Shown here one piece after another: positions 25,969 to 35,173 of a stretch of 64,000 nucleotides of DNA. Position numbers and translations under genes: made by a program. The stretch's first letter is position 1. Each line of letters opens with the position of its first letter. The notes below the pieces were generated by a model that was not told where the DNA came from, made no database searches, and saw only the letters and a list, made by a program, of their open reading frames with translations. Origin of the DNA: Pseudomonadota bacterium (GTDB lineage Bacteria > Pseudomonadota > Alphaproteobacteria > Geminicoccales > Geminicoccaceae); assembly GCA_030549795.1 (NCBI GenBank), contig JAUQQO010000053.1, positions 62,001-126,000 on the forward strand, read 5' to 3'.

Positions 25969-26589
25969 ATGGGCCGTATGGCGGCTGCCCTTGCCGGCAT
26001 CGTCTTGAGCCTGGTTGTACCGATCACGGTCGCAGAGGCGCGATCGCCGGTGCGTTCGCTTCTCGAGATCCGTCGGGATGGGGTTGTCATACAAGAGTAT
26101 GACAATAGCTGCGGTGCCGCTGCCCTTGCCACTCTTTTGACCTATCAACACGACGATCCGGTCAGCGAACGCGAAGTCGCCCTTGGTCTGATCGCGCGTC
26201 CCGAATATCTAGAGACGCCCGAAATCGTTCAGATCCGCCAAGGGTTTTCCCTACTCGATATGAAACGCTTCGTCGAACAACGCGGCTATGAGGGCATCGG
26301 CTTTGGGCGAATGACCCTAGACGACTTGGTCGCCAAGGCTCCGGCGATCGTTCCCATTTCGGTCATTGGTTACAACCATTTCGTCGTGTTCCGCGGACGA
26401 TTTGGCGATCGCGTGCTGCTCGCCGATCCCGGCTTCGGCAATGTGACCATGTCGGTTGCGGCGTTCGAGCGGGCGTGGATCGATTACGGCGATATCGGCA
26501 AGGTGGCGTTCGTCGTCCAACGCCGTGACGGTCCCGCGCCGCCCGGCCGGCTGGCTCCGCGCCCCGAAGACTTTCTGATCGTGCGCTGA
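25969..26589 (+). CDS. Exported C39-type cysteine peptidase, FapD-like
   Basis: A 206-residue protein with an N-terminal signal or anchor (residues 4-25, MAAALAGIVLSLVVPITVAE) and a papain-like C39 peptidase domain. The catalytic Cys48 is in QEYDNSCGAAALATLLTY, His137 in SVIGYNHFVVFRGRFG, and Asp153 in LLADPGFGNVTMS. The segment RQGFSLLDMKRFVEQRGYEG is characteristic of stand-alone exported C39 proteins such as FapD, which is needed for Pseudomonas Fap amyloid export. There is no ABC-transporter domain, so this is not a bacteriocin exporter. ATG 25969 follows GAGAGGGG. The barrel gene begins 42 bp downstream. The AG in the motif of the small proteins is a plausible cleavage site, but this is inference. 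Confidence 0.85.
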   Translation: MGRMAAALAGIVLSLVVPITVAEARSPVRSLLEIRRDGVVIQEYDNSCGAAALATLLTYQHDDPVSEREVALGLIARPEYLETPEIVQIRQGFSLLDMKRFVEQRGYEGIGFGRMTLDDLVAKAPAIVPISVIGYNHFVVFRGRFGDRVLLADPGFGNVTMSVAAFERAWIDYGDIGKVAFVVQRRDGPAPPGRLAPRPEDFLIVR

Positions 26590-26631
26590 TCGCGCCGCAA
26601 AAGAGATCGGGCAACGCAAGGAAAGGTTTCC

Positions 26632-27831
26632 ATGTCGCTAAGGCCTTCGAAATCCCAGCTTTTCGCGGCAAGCGCGATCCTCTTGTGTTGGGGCATCGTT
26701 GGCCCGATCGCGCCCGCCTTCGGGCAGGCGAGCACACCAACCGTGCAAGAGCTGCAGCGGCAGCTGCAACAACGCGATCAGGCAATCGCGATCCTGCGCC
26801 GACGCTTGGATGCGCTCGAAAAGCGGCTCGAGGAAACCGAGCGGCTCGCGCGCGCCAAGGTAGAAACGGCCCAGCCGATCGTCGTGGAGCCGCGTCCGAG
26901 CCCGGCGCCAGCTGCGGTAAGCCCAGCACCGCCTTCTCCCGGCCCGCGTCCACCAGGCCAAGTCGAGGTCGATCCGCTCGCCGCCGAACGTGCACTCGAG
27001 CGCGCGCTGGTGCGCACGGGTGCCCTTCTCCTGTCACCGGGCCTTGTCGAGGTGGAGCCGAGCCTCCTTTACCAGCGCACCGACCGCGCTCATCCGGTCC
27101 TCTTCTTCGGAGGAGGCGGTGCTATAGTGGGCGTGGGCGATCGCAGAGTGGAACGCGATCTCCTGCAAGCGGAGCTGACGGTCAAGGTCGGCCTACCGTT
27201 CGAAAGTCAGTTCGAGCTTTCGTTACCGTACAACATCGTCGACCAGGCTCTTGTCGATCGTCAGGCGCTGACGCCCGTGGGCGCTCGCTATGGACATGGC
27301 GCGGGGCTCGGCGACCTCAAACTCGCGTTCGCAAAGACGCTCGTGCAGGAAAACGGTTGGATTCCCGATCTGGTCGGTCGGGTGAGCTGGGATACTGCCA
27401 CGGGCGAACGCGCCGATAACCGGGTTGGTCTTCCGGCAGGATTTCACGAGGTACAGGCGCAATTGGTCGCCATCAAGCGAAACGATCCGCTGGCGTTCTT
27501 GCTGTCCGGCAGTTATCAGTACGCGTTTGAGAATGACGACATCAAACCAGGACGGCAAGTCGGGTTGACCTTCGGAACGGTCTTGGCGACCAGCCCGTCG
27601 ACCTCCCTGCGCGCCACCTTCGAGACGACATTCGGAACGCCTCTCGAGATCAATGGGCGCGAGCTCAAGGGATCCGAGATCACCGCAGCAACCCTCAACC
27701 TCGGCGCTTCGATCGTGCTCGCTCCTCGGATCCTCTTCGATATCGTGGGCAGCCTCGGACTGACCGACGATGCCCCCGATTACGCCATAAAGCTGTCCCT
27801 GCCCATCCGGTTCGACACGCCGTTTTTCTGA
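26632..27831 (+). CDS. Outer-membrane beta-barrel with N-terminal coiled coil, FapF-like
   Basis: A 399-residue exported protein. Signal peptide: residues 1-31 (cleavage near AFGQA). Residues 36-76 form a coiled coil (VQELQRQLQQRDQAIAILRR, LDALEKRLEETERLARAK), then a Pro/Ala-rich linker to about residue 112, then a beta-rich domain from about residue 130 to the end with many amphipathic strands (VEPSLLYQRTDRAHPVLFFG, FELSLPYNIVDQALV, YGHGAGLGDLKLAF). It ends with FF, a typical outer-membrane C-terminal residue. This order, coiled coil then barrel of the phenol-degradation MetA type, is that of FapF, the trimeric amyloid exporter. It follows the C39 peptidase gene by 42 bp. Its 3' end overlaps the LuxR gene by 52 bp. 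Confidence 0.83.
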   Translation: MSLRPSKSQLFAASAILLCWGIVGPIAPAFGQASTPTVQELQRQLQQRDQAIAILRRRLDALEKRLEETERLARAKVETAQPIVVEPRPSPAPAAVSPAPPSPGPRPPGQVEVDPLAAERALERALVRTGALLLSPGLVEVEPSLLYQRTDRAHPVLFFGGGGAIVGVGDRRVERDLLQAELTVKVGLPFESQFELSLPYNIVDQALVDRQALTPVGARYGHGAGLGDLKLAFAKTLVQENGWIPDLVGRVSWDTATGERADNRVGLPAGFHEVQAQLVAIKRNDPLAFLLSGSYQYAFENDDIKPGRQVGLTFGTVLATSPSTSLRATFETTFGTPLEINGRELKGSEITAATLNLGASIVLAPRILFDIVGSLGLTDDAPDYAIKLSLPIRFDTPFF

Positions 27832-28697
27832 TCGACGAGCTCGATCCCGCAGGCCTTGCGGGGCTCGCAGCTCGTGCTGTCGTCGGCAGCAGTAATCTCG
27901 CGCAGCTTGAGCGCGACTTGGGTGCGGTTCCTGGCCCCGAGTTTGCGCATGATGTGGCGGACGTGCACTTTAACGGTGCTCTCGCACATGCCGAGCTGCC
28001 GCGCGATCACCTTGTTGGGGCGGCCTTCGCCCAAGAGCTTCAGCACCTCCCGCTGCCTCGGGGTGAAGGCCGCGAGGGTTGCGCGCGCGTCGCTGCCTTG
28101 GCGCGGTCTCAGCAGTTCCTCCCCGCAACCGGCAGCGTCCTTGTGATCGGCCGAAAGCAGCGCCGTCGGTGGTGCATAAGCACCACCAGCGAGAACGAGC
28201 TGCAAGGCCGAACCCGCTACGGCCGGGTCGACACTGGTCGGGAGATAACCCCGCGCACCGAGCTGCAAGGCCGCGCGCACATTCGAAGCATCGTCGCGGT
28301 CGGCGAGCACCACGATCGGCAGGTTTGCAAACCGTTCGCGCAACAGCGCGAGCTCATCCGTCACCCAAGCGTCGGTGACGTCAGCACCTCCAATGCTTAT
28401 GATGACCAGTCGGATCGGTAGTCGATCGTCAACAGCTGGCGACGGCAGTTCACGCGCGCTCGCCACGGCGATGCACGCAAAGTCGCTCGCCCATTCCGTC
28501 AAGCTGCGCGTCAACCACGCCCGGCGCAGCTGCTTGGGGTCGATCAGGAGTATTTGCCCCGCTGACGCCGCTTTAGCCTCTGCTTTTTGAGCGCTCGCGC
28601 TCGCGCCACTCTGGACCGTACCCGAACACGCCTCCGAGTCGAGCAGGCGTCCGTGGCCGGCAACGTTCCTCAGGCTCGCAAGGTAGACAGCATTCAT
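27780..28697 (-). CDS. LuxR-family regulator with degenerate receiver domain (CsgD/VpsT-like)
   Basis: A 305-residue DNA-binding regulator. The start ATG 28695-28697 lies behind GGAGGAAGG. A receiver-like domain spans about residues 47-165, but its chemistry is lost: the phospho-acceptor position reads RLVIISIGGADV, with Ser in place of Asp, and the conserved Lys is Thr in GARGYLPTSVDP. The C-terminal LuxR helix-turn-helix is complete (LTPRQREVLKLLGEGRPNKV, MCESTVKVHVRHIMRKLGAR). CsgD and VpsT, which control curli and biofilm matrix, also have atypical receivers and can respond to c-di-GMP. The gene overlaps the barrel gene by 52 bp tail-to-tail and has a CtrA-like box upstream. Likely a regulator of this locus; this is inference. 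Confidence 0.85.
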   Translation of the reverse strand: MNAVYLASLRNVAGHGRLLDSEACSGTVQSGASASAQKAEAKAASAGQILLIDPKQLRRAWLTRSLTEWASDFACIAVASARELPSPAVDDRLPIRLVIISIGGADVTDAWVTDELALLRERFANLPIVVLADRDDASNVRAALQLGARGYLPTSVDPAVAGSALQLVLAGGAYAPPTALLSADHKDAAGCGEELLRPRQGSDARATLAAFTPRQREVLKLLGEGRPNKVIARQLGMCESTVKVHVRHIMRKLGARNRTQVALKLREITAADDSTSCEPRKACGIELVDQKNGVSNRMGRDSFMA

Positions 28698-28848
28698 TGG
28701 GGCCTTCCTCCATACCGACAAACCATTTGATTGAACATCAAACCCGCTTTTTCTCACGTGCGGTTAGCGTACGCCGACAATTCCTCCTTCAACGCCATCC
28801 GCGTATGACCCGAAAGCCACTAATTACACCATACGCGCTCCCATCGTT

Positions 28849-28863
28849 CTTAACAAGACGTTA
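28849..28863. promoter_or_regulatory. CtrA-like box (TTAA-N7-TTAC) upstream of the LuxR gene
   Basis: TTAACAAGACGTTACC has TTAA, seven bases, and TTAC followed by C, one mismatch from the CtrA consensus. It lies 152 bp upstream of the LuxR regulator start, in the 248-bp gap before the CoA-transferase genes. The LuxR gene and RTX gene could therefore share CtrA control. Binding is untested and a chance match is possible. Confidence 0.45.
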
Positions 28864-28945
28864 CCAAATCGGCGGCCGACTCGCTGCCGTCCAAGAGGTT
28901 TCTGCGCCTTCGGGTATGACAATGGTGCGGCGATCGACCTCGCGT

Positions 28946-29668
28946 TTAGCTCAAAAGCGAACTTGAAAACTTTGGGTAGATATCAGCCAGCATCGTGCGC
29001 ACGGGCCCGCGGATCAAGGCGAGCGTCCCGGCATCGGGAACGAGGGTCTCAGTCACGGACTCCGCGATCGCGAAGGCAAAGCCGGTGGCGGCACGAACGC
29101 TTGCGACCGTCTCGCCGGGATGCAGACGCTCGAGGACGAAGCCACCGTCCTCGAACCGGAACAGACAACGTCCGGTGAGCAGGAACTTGGGCCCGCCCGG
29201 ACGATAGACACCGGGCGGACTCGTGCCCGGGGCGCTCACGAAGTCGACCCGTTCGACGAGGGTTGAGGGGCTGTGCTCCTCGCGGAAGAGAATGAGACGC
29301 GGCACCAAAAAGGCGAGGTAGGGTGCACCGAAACAGCCCAAAAAGCGCCGCGCGAGCCGACCCTCGCGCAACCCGAGTCCCAAGAGATTGACGTTGCCTC
29401 TACCGTCGATCTGGGCACCGGATAAGAAAAACGCATCGATGCGCCCTTGCGCAGCACAATCGAAGAGCTCTTTGCCCCCGTCGGTGAAACTGTTAAAGCG
29501 CGCGCTCCCGAGCAGACTGACGCGTAAGCAAGGATCGCGCAACCGCGCGAGGAGCGCTCCAGCCGCCGCAATCGGCGCCGCAGCGCCGACCGCTACGTGA
29601 CGGCAGCCGGATAAGAGCTCGGCAATCGTCGCGATCAACAGTTCGCGGCGGGTACAAGGTGCACTCAC
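28946..29668 (-). CDS. CoA-transferase, subunit B (GctB/IpdB-like)
   Basis: A 240-residue subunit of a family I CoA-transferase. It has the B-subunit landmarks HVAVGAAAPIAAAGALLARL near residue 24, GRIDAFFLSGAQIDGRGNVN near residue 75 and FLVPRLILFREEHSPSTLVE near residue 120. The usual catalytic-glutamate segment is not easily seen, so the chemistry may differ, as in the IpdAB hydrolase group. Its start overlaps the subunit A stop by four bases (ATGA), so the two are translated together. The physiological acid is unknown; the gene upstream encodes a sugar-acid dehydratase. Confidence 0.82.
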   Translation of the reverse strand: MSAPCTRRELLIATIAELLSGCRHVAVGAAAPIAAAGALLARLRDPCLRVSLLGSARFNSFTDGGKELFDCAAQGRIDAFFLSGAQIDGRGNVNLLGLGLREGRLARRFLGCFGAPYLAFLVPRLILFREEHSPSTLVERVDFVSAPGTSPPGVYRPGGPKFLLTGRCLFRFEDGGFVLERLHPGETVASVRAATGFAFAIAESVTETLVPDAGTLALIRGPVRTMLADIYPKFSSSLLS

Positions 29669-30471
29669 TGTTCCAGCCAGGCGTTGAGCCAGTCGCGAAA
29701 TCCCTCTTCCCGCGCCGCCGCCTGCGCGTAGGCTTCAAGCACGGCGTGATCGGGTGTTTCGCCCCAAAGCGCGGTGGGCGCCGCACCTCCGGGCACTTCC
29801 GCGAAGGCGGTAACGTAAAGGGCCGGGATGGTGCCCGCAGCGCGCGCGGGATCCGCCATCAGCGAGCCTGCGACCACGCGCTCGGCACTCGCAAGCGTAA
29901 ACCGCGCCGCATGTGCCATGAGCATCTGTTCGCGGCGCACGCCGACCCAGAGATTGCCCTCTTCGTCGGCGAGCGGGACGTGGAGAAGGGCGACGTCGGG
30001 CTTAAGCGCGGGGACGAGCAGAATCGGGTCGTGCGGTGGGAACGGATTGGCGATCACCTTCCAATCCGCTCGCAATAAGAGAAGATCGGAGCCCAAGATC
30101 CCGCGCACGGGCATAAAGGGCAGCCCCTTTTCTGCCGCTTGCAGAGCGCTGTGGATCACGGGGCAGCTGCTCTCCCGGATGAGGAGTTCTCCGGCGCGTC
30201 GCGCCCGCTCGACGCAGGGCGCAATCCCGAACTCCCCGAGCCCCACCGCAGCGGCTTCGAGTTCGACCACGCAACCGGCACCGACCAGGATGTCGGCCGC
30301 GAGCCCGAGCTGCGGCACACCGAGCAAACGCAGCCCCCGCGCTCGGCGCCTAATTAACGCGCGCACAACCGCCATGGGCGACCCGGCGTAATCGGGAGCG
30401 AGGGCAACGAGCGCCCCATCCGGAACACGTGCCGCCAGCGCTGCCGCGTCGGAGAGTCGCTCCGGCTCCAT
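29665..30471 (-). CDS. CoA-transferase, subunit A (GctA/IpdA-like)
   Basis: A 268-residue partner of the adjacent B subunit. The A-subunit core is visible as DGALVALAPDYAGSPMAVVR at the N-terminus, then LLGVPQLGLAADILVGAGCV, KGLPFMPVRGILGSDLLLLR near residue 115, and LLVPALKPDVALLHVPLADE near residue 150. In this family A and B subunits make the heteromeric enzyme that moves CoA between carboxylic acids, or in IpdAB opens a ring. The gene is 24 bp from the UxaA-type gene, so the three form one probable transcript. The substrate cannot be assigned from sequence. Confidence 0.85.
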   Translation of the reverse strand: MEPERLSDAAALAARVPDGALVALAPDYAGSPMAVVRALIRRRARGLRLLGVPQLGLAADILVGAGCVVELEAAAVGLGEFGIAPCVERARRAGELLIRESSCPVIHSALQAAEKGLPFMPVRGILGSDLLLLRADWKVIANPFPPHDPILLVPALKPDVALLHVPLADEEGNLWVGVRREQMLMAHAARFTLASAERVVAGSLMADPARAAGTIPALYVTAFAEVPGGAAPTALWGETPDHAVLEAYAQAAAREEGFRDWLNAWLEQ

Positions 30472-30495
30472 ACGCCGCCCTTGGTTAACGAGCGC

Positions 30496-32022
30496 TCACA
30501 TCACGGCACCGATCTGCCAAGGTACGAACTCGTGATCGCCCACGCCCAAAAGCTCGGATTTGGTCTTCTCGCCGGATGCCACCCGCACGACGAGGTCGAA
30601 AATGCGCCGACCCGCCTCCTCGATCGTCTCCTCACCGTCGATGATCGTCCCGCAGTTGATGTCCATATCGTCGCTCATCCTGCGGTACATCGGCGTATTG
30701 GTGGCGATCTTGATCGACGGCACCGGCTTGAAACCGAAGCAGGAGCCGCGCCCGGTGGTAAAGGCGATGACGTTGGCACCTGAGGCGACTTGACCGGTTA
30801 CCGAGCAGGGATCGTAGCCGGGGCTGTCCATGAACACGAACCCACGGTTGCGGATCGGTTCGGCGTAGAGATAGACGCCGGTCAAGTTGGTGGTACCGCC
30901 CTTGGCAGCCGCACCGAGCGACTTTTCGAGGATGGTCGTGAGACCACCTGCCTTGTTGCCCGGCGAGGGATTGTTGTTCATCTCGCCGCCGTTGCTCGCC
31001 GTATACTGTTCCCACCAACGAATGCGCGCGATGAGCTTTTCTGCTATTTCGCGGCTCACGGCGCGTCGCGTCAACAGATGCTCGGCCCCGTAGATCTCGG
31101 GCGTCTCGGACAAGATCACCGTGCCACCGTTGCGCACCAAGATATCGGCGCAATGGCCGAGCGCAGGGTTGGCGCTGATGCCCGAATAGCCGTCCGAACC
31201 GCCGCACTGCAGGGCGAGGGTGAGCTCGCTTACGCACACCGGCTGCCGCTGCGCCCGCGCCGCATCGGGTAGCATCTCGGTGAGCATGGCGATGGCGCGC
31301 GCGATCGTCTTCGCCGTACCACCGCTCTCCTGCATGGTCATGGTGCGCAGCCGCGGGCCGGGCTGCAATCCGTAAGCATCGAGCAAGAACGCGATCTGGT
31401 TGACCTCGCAGCCGAGCCCGATGAGGAGCACGGCGGCGAAATTCGGATGTCCAACGAAGCCCCAGAGCGTGCGCTGCAGCGTGGCGAAGCCCTCGCCGCG
31501 GTCCGCCATGCCGCAGCCGGTGGCGTGAGTGATGGCGACCACCCCATCGAGATTCGGATAGTGCGCGAGGAGCTCTTTGGGAAAGCGTTCGGCGACCAAC
31601 TTGCACACCGTGGCCGAACAATTCACGGTGGAGATGACACCGAGATAGTTGCGCGTACCGACCTTGCCGTTCTCGCGCACGTACCCCAAAAAGTTCGGCC
31701 TTTCTCCTTCGGGTACGTAGTCCGTTGGTTTGACCTCACTTCCGATCGCATAGTCGCGCACGAAATCCTGTAGTCCACAATTGTGGACGTGCACGTGCTC
31801 GCCCGGTGCGATGGGCTGGGTCGCGAAGCCGATAATTTGCCCATACTTACGGATCGGCTCGCCTCGCTCGATCGGCCGGGTAGCGAGCTTGTGGCCAGCT
31901 GGGATGCGCGCGCGCGTTACCACCCCTTCGCTCATGAGTTCGGTTGCAGGTCCGATGTCGACGCGCGCGACGACAACGTTGTCGGAAGGGTCGAGTCGAA
32001 TGGTCAAGGGAAGGTTCGCCAT
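30496..32022 (-). CDS. UxaA/GarD family sugar-acid dehydratase (altronate dehydratase-like)
   Basis: A 508-residue enzyme of the UxaA family, which removes water from altronate, galactarate or related aldonic acids using iron. It has an N-terminal SAF-like domain (residues 5-90, ending with APGEHVHVHNCGLQDFVRD) and the large dehydratase domain: GYVRENGKVGTRNYLGVIS, ITHATGCGMADRGEGFATLQ, LQCGGSDGYSGISANPALGH, ILSETPEIYGAEHLLTRRA and GLTTILEKSLGAAAKGGTTN. The length suits a fused-type UxaA rather than split subunits. ATG 32020-32022 is used; TTG 32028 is also possible. Its neighbours are a CoA-transferase pair; no further uronate pathway genes are seen. Confidence 0.88.
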   Translation of the reverse strand: MANLPLTIRLDPSDNVVVARVDIGPATELMSEGVVTRARIPAGHKLATRPIERGEPIRKYGQIIGFATQPIAPGEHVHVHNCGLQDFVRDYAIGSEVKPTDYVPEGERPNFLGYVRENGKVGTRNYLGVISTVNCSATVCKLVAERFPKELLAHYPNLDGVVAITHATGCGMADRGEGFATLQRTLWGFVGHPNFAAVLLIGLGCEVNQIAFLLDAYGLQPGPRLRTMTMQESGGTAKTIARAIAMLTEMLPDAARAQRQPVCVSELTLALQCGGSDGYSGISANPALGHCADILVRNGGTVILSETPEIYGAEHLLTRRAVSREIAEKLIARIRWWEQYTASNGGEMNNNPSPGNKAGGLTTILEKSLGAAAKGGTTNLTGVYLYAEPIRNRGFVFMDSPGYDPCSVTGQVASGANVIAFTTGRGSCFGFKPVPSIKIATNTPMYRRMSDDMDINCGTIIDGEETIEEAGRRIFDLVVRVASGEKTKSELLGVGDHEFVPWQIGAVM

Positions 32023-32106
32023 GCCCAAGGTCCCCGTACCGTCCGCGCCTCCCGGCTGATCATCCTAAGGGGCGGCGCAGGGACGGTCATGCCGGTTGCG
32101 CGCAGA

Positions 32107-33975
32107 TCAGGCAGCGCGGCGGCGCGCGCCAGAGCGCTGCCGGGGCGAGCGATCGAACAGGGCCGAGAGCTGGTCCAGCATCGCTCCGCCGAGCTGTTCG
32201 GGATCGGAAATGGTGACCGCGCGGCGGTAGTAGCGGGTGACGTCGTGACCGATGCCGATCGCAACCAGATCCACTTCCCCGCGCGCTTCGACCCAGGCGA
32301 TGACCTCGCGCAGATGGCGCTCGAGGTAATTCCCGGGATTGGCTGAAAGGGTGCTGTCGTCGACAGGCGCGCCATCCGAAATGACCATGAGGATCCGCCG
32401 CTGCTCGGGTCGCTGCAAAAGCCGGCTGTGGGCCCACAAGATCGCCTCGCCGTCGATGTTCTCCTTTAAAAGACCCTCGCGGAGCATAAGACCGAGGTTG
32501 TGACGCGCCCGCCGCCAGGGCACATCTGCCGGTTTGTAGATGATGTGGCGCAGGTCGTTGAGCCGGCCGGGATTGGCGGGCTTGCCGGCGCGCAGCCAGG
32601 CCTCGCGCGACTGTCCTCCCTTCCACGCCCGCGTGGTGAAACCCAGAATCTCGACCTTCACTCCGCAGCGCTCGAGTGTGCGCGCCAAGATATCGGCGCT
32701 CATGGCCGCCACCGTGATCGGTCGACCGCGCATCGAGCCGGAGTTGTCGATGAGTAGGCACACGACGGTGTCGCGGAATTCCGTCTCTTTTTCCTGTTTG
32801 TAGGAGAGCGGTGTAGTGGGATTGACGATCACCCGCGCGAGGCGCGCCGCATCCAGGATTCCCTCGTCGAGATCGAACTCCCAAGATCGCTGCTGCTGCG
32901 CCAAGAGCTTGCGCTGCAGCCGGTTGGCCATGCGCGCGATCATCCCGTGAAAGCGCGCGAGCGATTGGTCGAGCTGCGCCCGCAGCCGTCGCAACTCGGC
33001 CTGCGAACAGAGCTCCTCGACCGTCACCACCTCGTCGAAGGCGGTGGTGAAAACCCGATAACTGGTCGCCGCCGGCCCATGCGGCCAGTTCGGCCGCCAG
33101 GGATGCGCCGCCTCGCCTTCCCGAGGCTCGGCTGCGGCCTGTGGGCTGGTCTGCGGCGCGCGCGACACCTCGGCTTGCGCTTCGCCGTCGCGGGTCGCAG
33201 ATTCTTGGGTGGCCGCGGCTTCCGAAACGTCGTCATGGCTTTCGCCGGCCTCGCTTTGACCGGCTTCGGCCGTGTTCGCTTGCCCCTGGCCGTTCTCGGC
33301 GCGCTCTTCTTCGTCTTCTTCTCCCCGCTCGGGCTCAACCGCTTCGTCGCTGAGGCCGAGGGTCACGAGCATCTCGCGTACTTTGCGCGCAAAATCCGCC
33401 TGGTCGTCCAACTTTTGAGCGAGCTCGGGCACTTCTGCTCCGATCCGCTCGTCCAACCAAGCGCGCCAGCCGCCCATGAGCTCGCGCTCGGCCTGGGAGA
33501 GCTCGTAGCCCGCAAGCCGCTCGCGCAAGTAGAGGTCAACCACATCGGCGATCGTCGTATCAACGCCCTCGCCGCCGCGCCGCGCTGAGAAACGGGCGCG
33601 ATAGGCTTCGGCCAGGTTCTGCCGGACCCCTTCGAGATGGCGCGAGCCGACGACCTCGACGCGTACCTGTTCGAGGCGGTCGAACAAGAGCGCTGCGAGT
33701 TCGCCCGTTGGCGCAAAGCGCTCGTGCACTTTGGGATCGTGCCAGCGCAGGCGCAGCGCAGCGCCGTCTGCCTCGCCGCGGATGCGGGCGAGCTCGAGCG
33801 GGTCGCCGTCGGAGCGCAAGGGCGGCAGGCGAACCATGCGGCCGTTGGCGCGCTCTTGCGCGCCGCCGCGGAAGACCACCTCGAGGTCGCCGCGCCCGGC
33901 GAGCGCACGCGTCGCCGCAGCGATCGCCTGTTCGCGTCGCTCGAGAGGCGTCGACTTGTCGCCGGGGATGCTCAC
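32107..33975 (-). CDS. cobT: Aerobic cobaltochelatase subunit CobT
   Basis: A 622-residue subunit of the ATP-dependent cobalt chelatase of the aerobic vitamin B12 pathway, which inserts cobalt into hydrogenobyrinic acid a,c-diamide. The N-terminal CobT domain covers about residues 1-210. A very acidic, low-complexity linker ([20 protein letters not shown] region, residues about 215-300) follows. The C-terminal von Willebrand A domain has the metal-binding MIDAS motif [15 protein letters not shown] near residue 410 and [16 protein letters not shown] near residue 540. Length and order are those of known CobT. Its start overlaps the cobS stop by four bases. CobN is not in the window. Confidence 0.95.
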   Translation of the reverse strand: MSIPGDKSTPLERREQAIAAATRALAGRGDLEVVFRGGAQERANGRMVRLPPLRSDGDPLELARIRGEADGAALRLRWHDPKVHERFAPTGELAALLFDRLEQVRVEVVGSRHLEGVRQNLAEAYRARFSARRGGEGVDTTIADVVDLYLRERLAGYELSQAERELMGGWRAWLDERIGAEVPELAQKLDDQADFARKVREMLVTLGLSDEAVEPERGEEDEEERAENGQGQANTAEAGQSEAGESHDDVSEAAATQESATRDGEAQAEVSRAPQTSPQAAAEPREGEAAHPWRPNWPHGPAATSYRVFTTAFDEVVTVEELCSQAELRRLRAQLDQSLARFHGMIARMANRLQRKLLAQQQRSWEFDLDEGILDAARLARVIVNPTTPLSYKQEKETEFRDTVVCLLIDNSGSMRGRPITVAAMSADILARTLERCGVKVEILGFTTRAWKGGQSREAWLRAGKPANPGRLNDLRHIIYKPADVPWRRARHNLGLMLREGLLKENIDGEAILWAHSRLLQRPEQRRILMVISDGAPVDDSTLSANPGNYLERHLREVIAWVEARGEVDLVAIGIGHDVTRYYRRAVTISDPEQLGGAMLDQLSALFDRSPRQRSGARRRAA

Positions 33976-34961
33976 GCCGCGACCAGGTCTACGACCGCCT
34001 CGTTCAACTCTTTGCCGAAGCAGCGCTGGTAGTATTCGGCGATGATGTGCCGTTCGGCTTCATCGCACTTATTGAGAAAAGTGACACGGAAGGCGAAGCC
34101 CACCGATCCGAATATCTCGGCATTCTCGGCCCAAGTGATGACCGTACGCGGTGACATGACCGTAGAGATATCACCAGCCATGAACCCCTGGCGGGTCAGG
34201 TTGGCAAGGCTGATCATCGCGTGCACAGTCCGCCGCCCTTCGGGTGTATCGTAGTTCGGGCATTTGGCGAGAACGATGCGCATCTCGTCGTCGTGAGGCA
34301 GATAATTGAGCTGGGTGACGATGCTCCAGCGGTCCATCTGCCCTTGGTTGATCTGCTGCGTACCGTGATAGAGACCCGAAGTATCGCCGAGCCCCACCGT
34401 ATTGGCGGTGGCGAACAATCGGAAGGAAGGATGCGGTCGGATCACCCGGTTCTGATCGAGCAGCGTGAGCCGCCCCTGCGCCTCGAGGACGCGCTGAATG
34501 ACGAACATCACATCGGGACGGCCGGCATCATACTCGTCGAAGACCAGTGCTACCGGCCGCTGCAACGCCCAGGGCAAAATGCCCTCGCGATATTCGGTAA
34601 CCTGCTTGCCCTCGCGCAACACGATGGCGTCTTTGCCGACCAGATCGATGCGGCTGATGTGGCTGTCGAGATTGACGCGCACGCAGGGCCAATTGAGGCG
34701 GGCCGCCACCTGTTCGATGTGGGTGGATTTGCCGGTGCCGTGATAACCCTGGATCATCACGCGTCGATTGTGCATGAAGCCGGCGAGGATCGCGAGGGTG
34801 GTGGCGCGATCGAACTGATAAGTCGGATCGATGTCCGGAACGTATTCGGTACGCCGGCTAAAAGCGCCGACTTCGAGCGACGAATCGATGCCGAATGCCT
34901 GTGCCACCGAGATTTTCGTATCCGGCCGCTCAGGCAGCAGCTCCAAGAGTTCACACGACAT
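33972..34961 (-). CDS. cobS: Aerobic cobaltochelatase subunit CobS
   Basis: A 329-residue AAA+ (MoxR-like) ATPase, motor subunit of the cobaltochelatase with CobT and CobN. Walker A is [20 protein letters not shown], Walker B is [20 protein letters not shown], and sensor 1 is [20 protein letters not shown]. The start [20 protein letters not shown] at ATG 34959-34961 aligns with the ends of known CobS; the open frame continues to 35117 without family likeness. The four-base overlap with cobT shows that they are translated as a pair. The J-domain gene upstream is a conserved neighbour in alphaproteobacteria. Confidence 0.95.
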   Translation of the reverse strand: MSCELLELLPERPDTKISVAQAFGIDSSLEVGAFSRRTEYVPDIDPTYQFDRATTLAILAGFMHNRRVMIQGYHGTGKSTHIEQVAARLNWPCVRVNLDSHISRIDLVGKDAIVLREGKQVTEYREGILPWALQRPVALVFDEYDAGRPDVMFVIQRVLEAQGRLTLLDQNRVIRPHPSFRLFATANTVGLGDTSGLYHGTQQINQGQMDRWSIVTQLNYLPHDDEMRIVLAKCPNYDTPEGRRTVHAMISLANLTRQGFMAGDISTVMSPRTVITWAENAEIFGSVGFAFRVTFLNKCDEAERHIIAEYYQRCFGKELNEAVVDLVAA

Positions 34962-35173
34962 TCCTGTTGGCCGTTCCGCTGCCACCGCTTGGAACCTCGT
35001 TGAGGGACACACCGCAGCCTTATGCCGCGCGCTCAGATCCGCCCGCAAGAGCGGCAGCGCAAGCACAATCCCGCGCCCGCGCAATGCGCGAACCCATGAA
35101 GGCCCGGCGCGTGCCACCCTTCGCGTCTAAGATGGTGCGCGCGCGTTCCAACGGGGAGTCGCCCGCGCGTATC

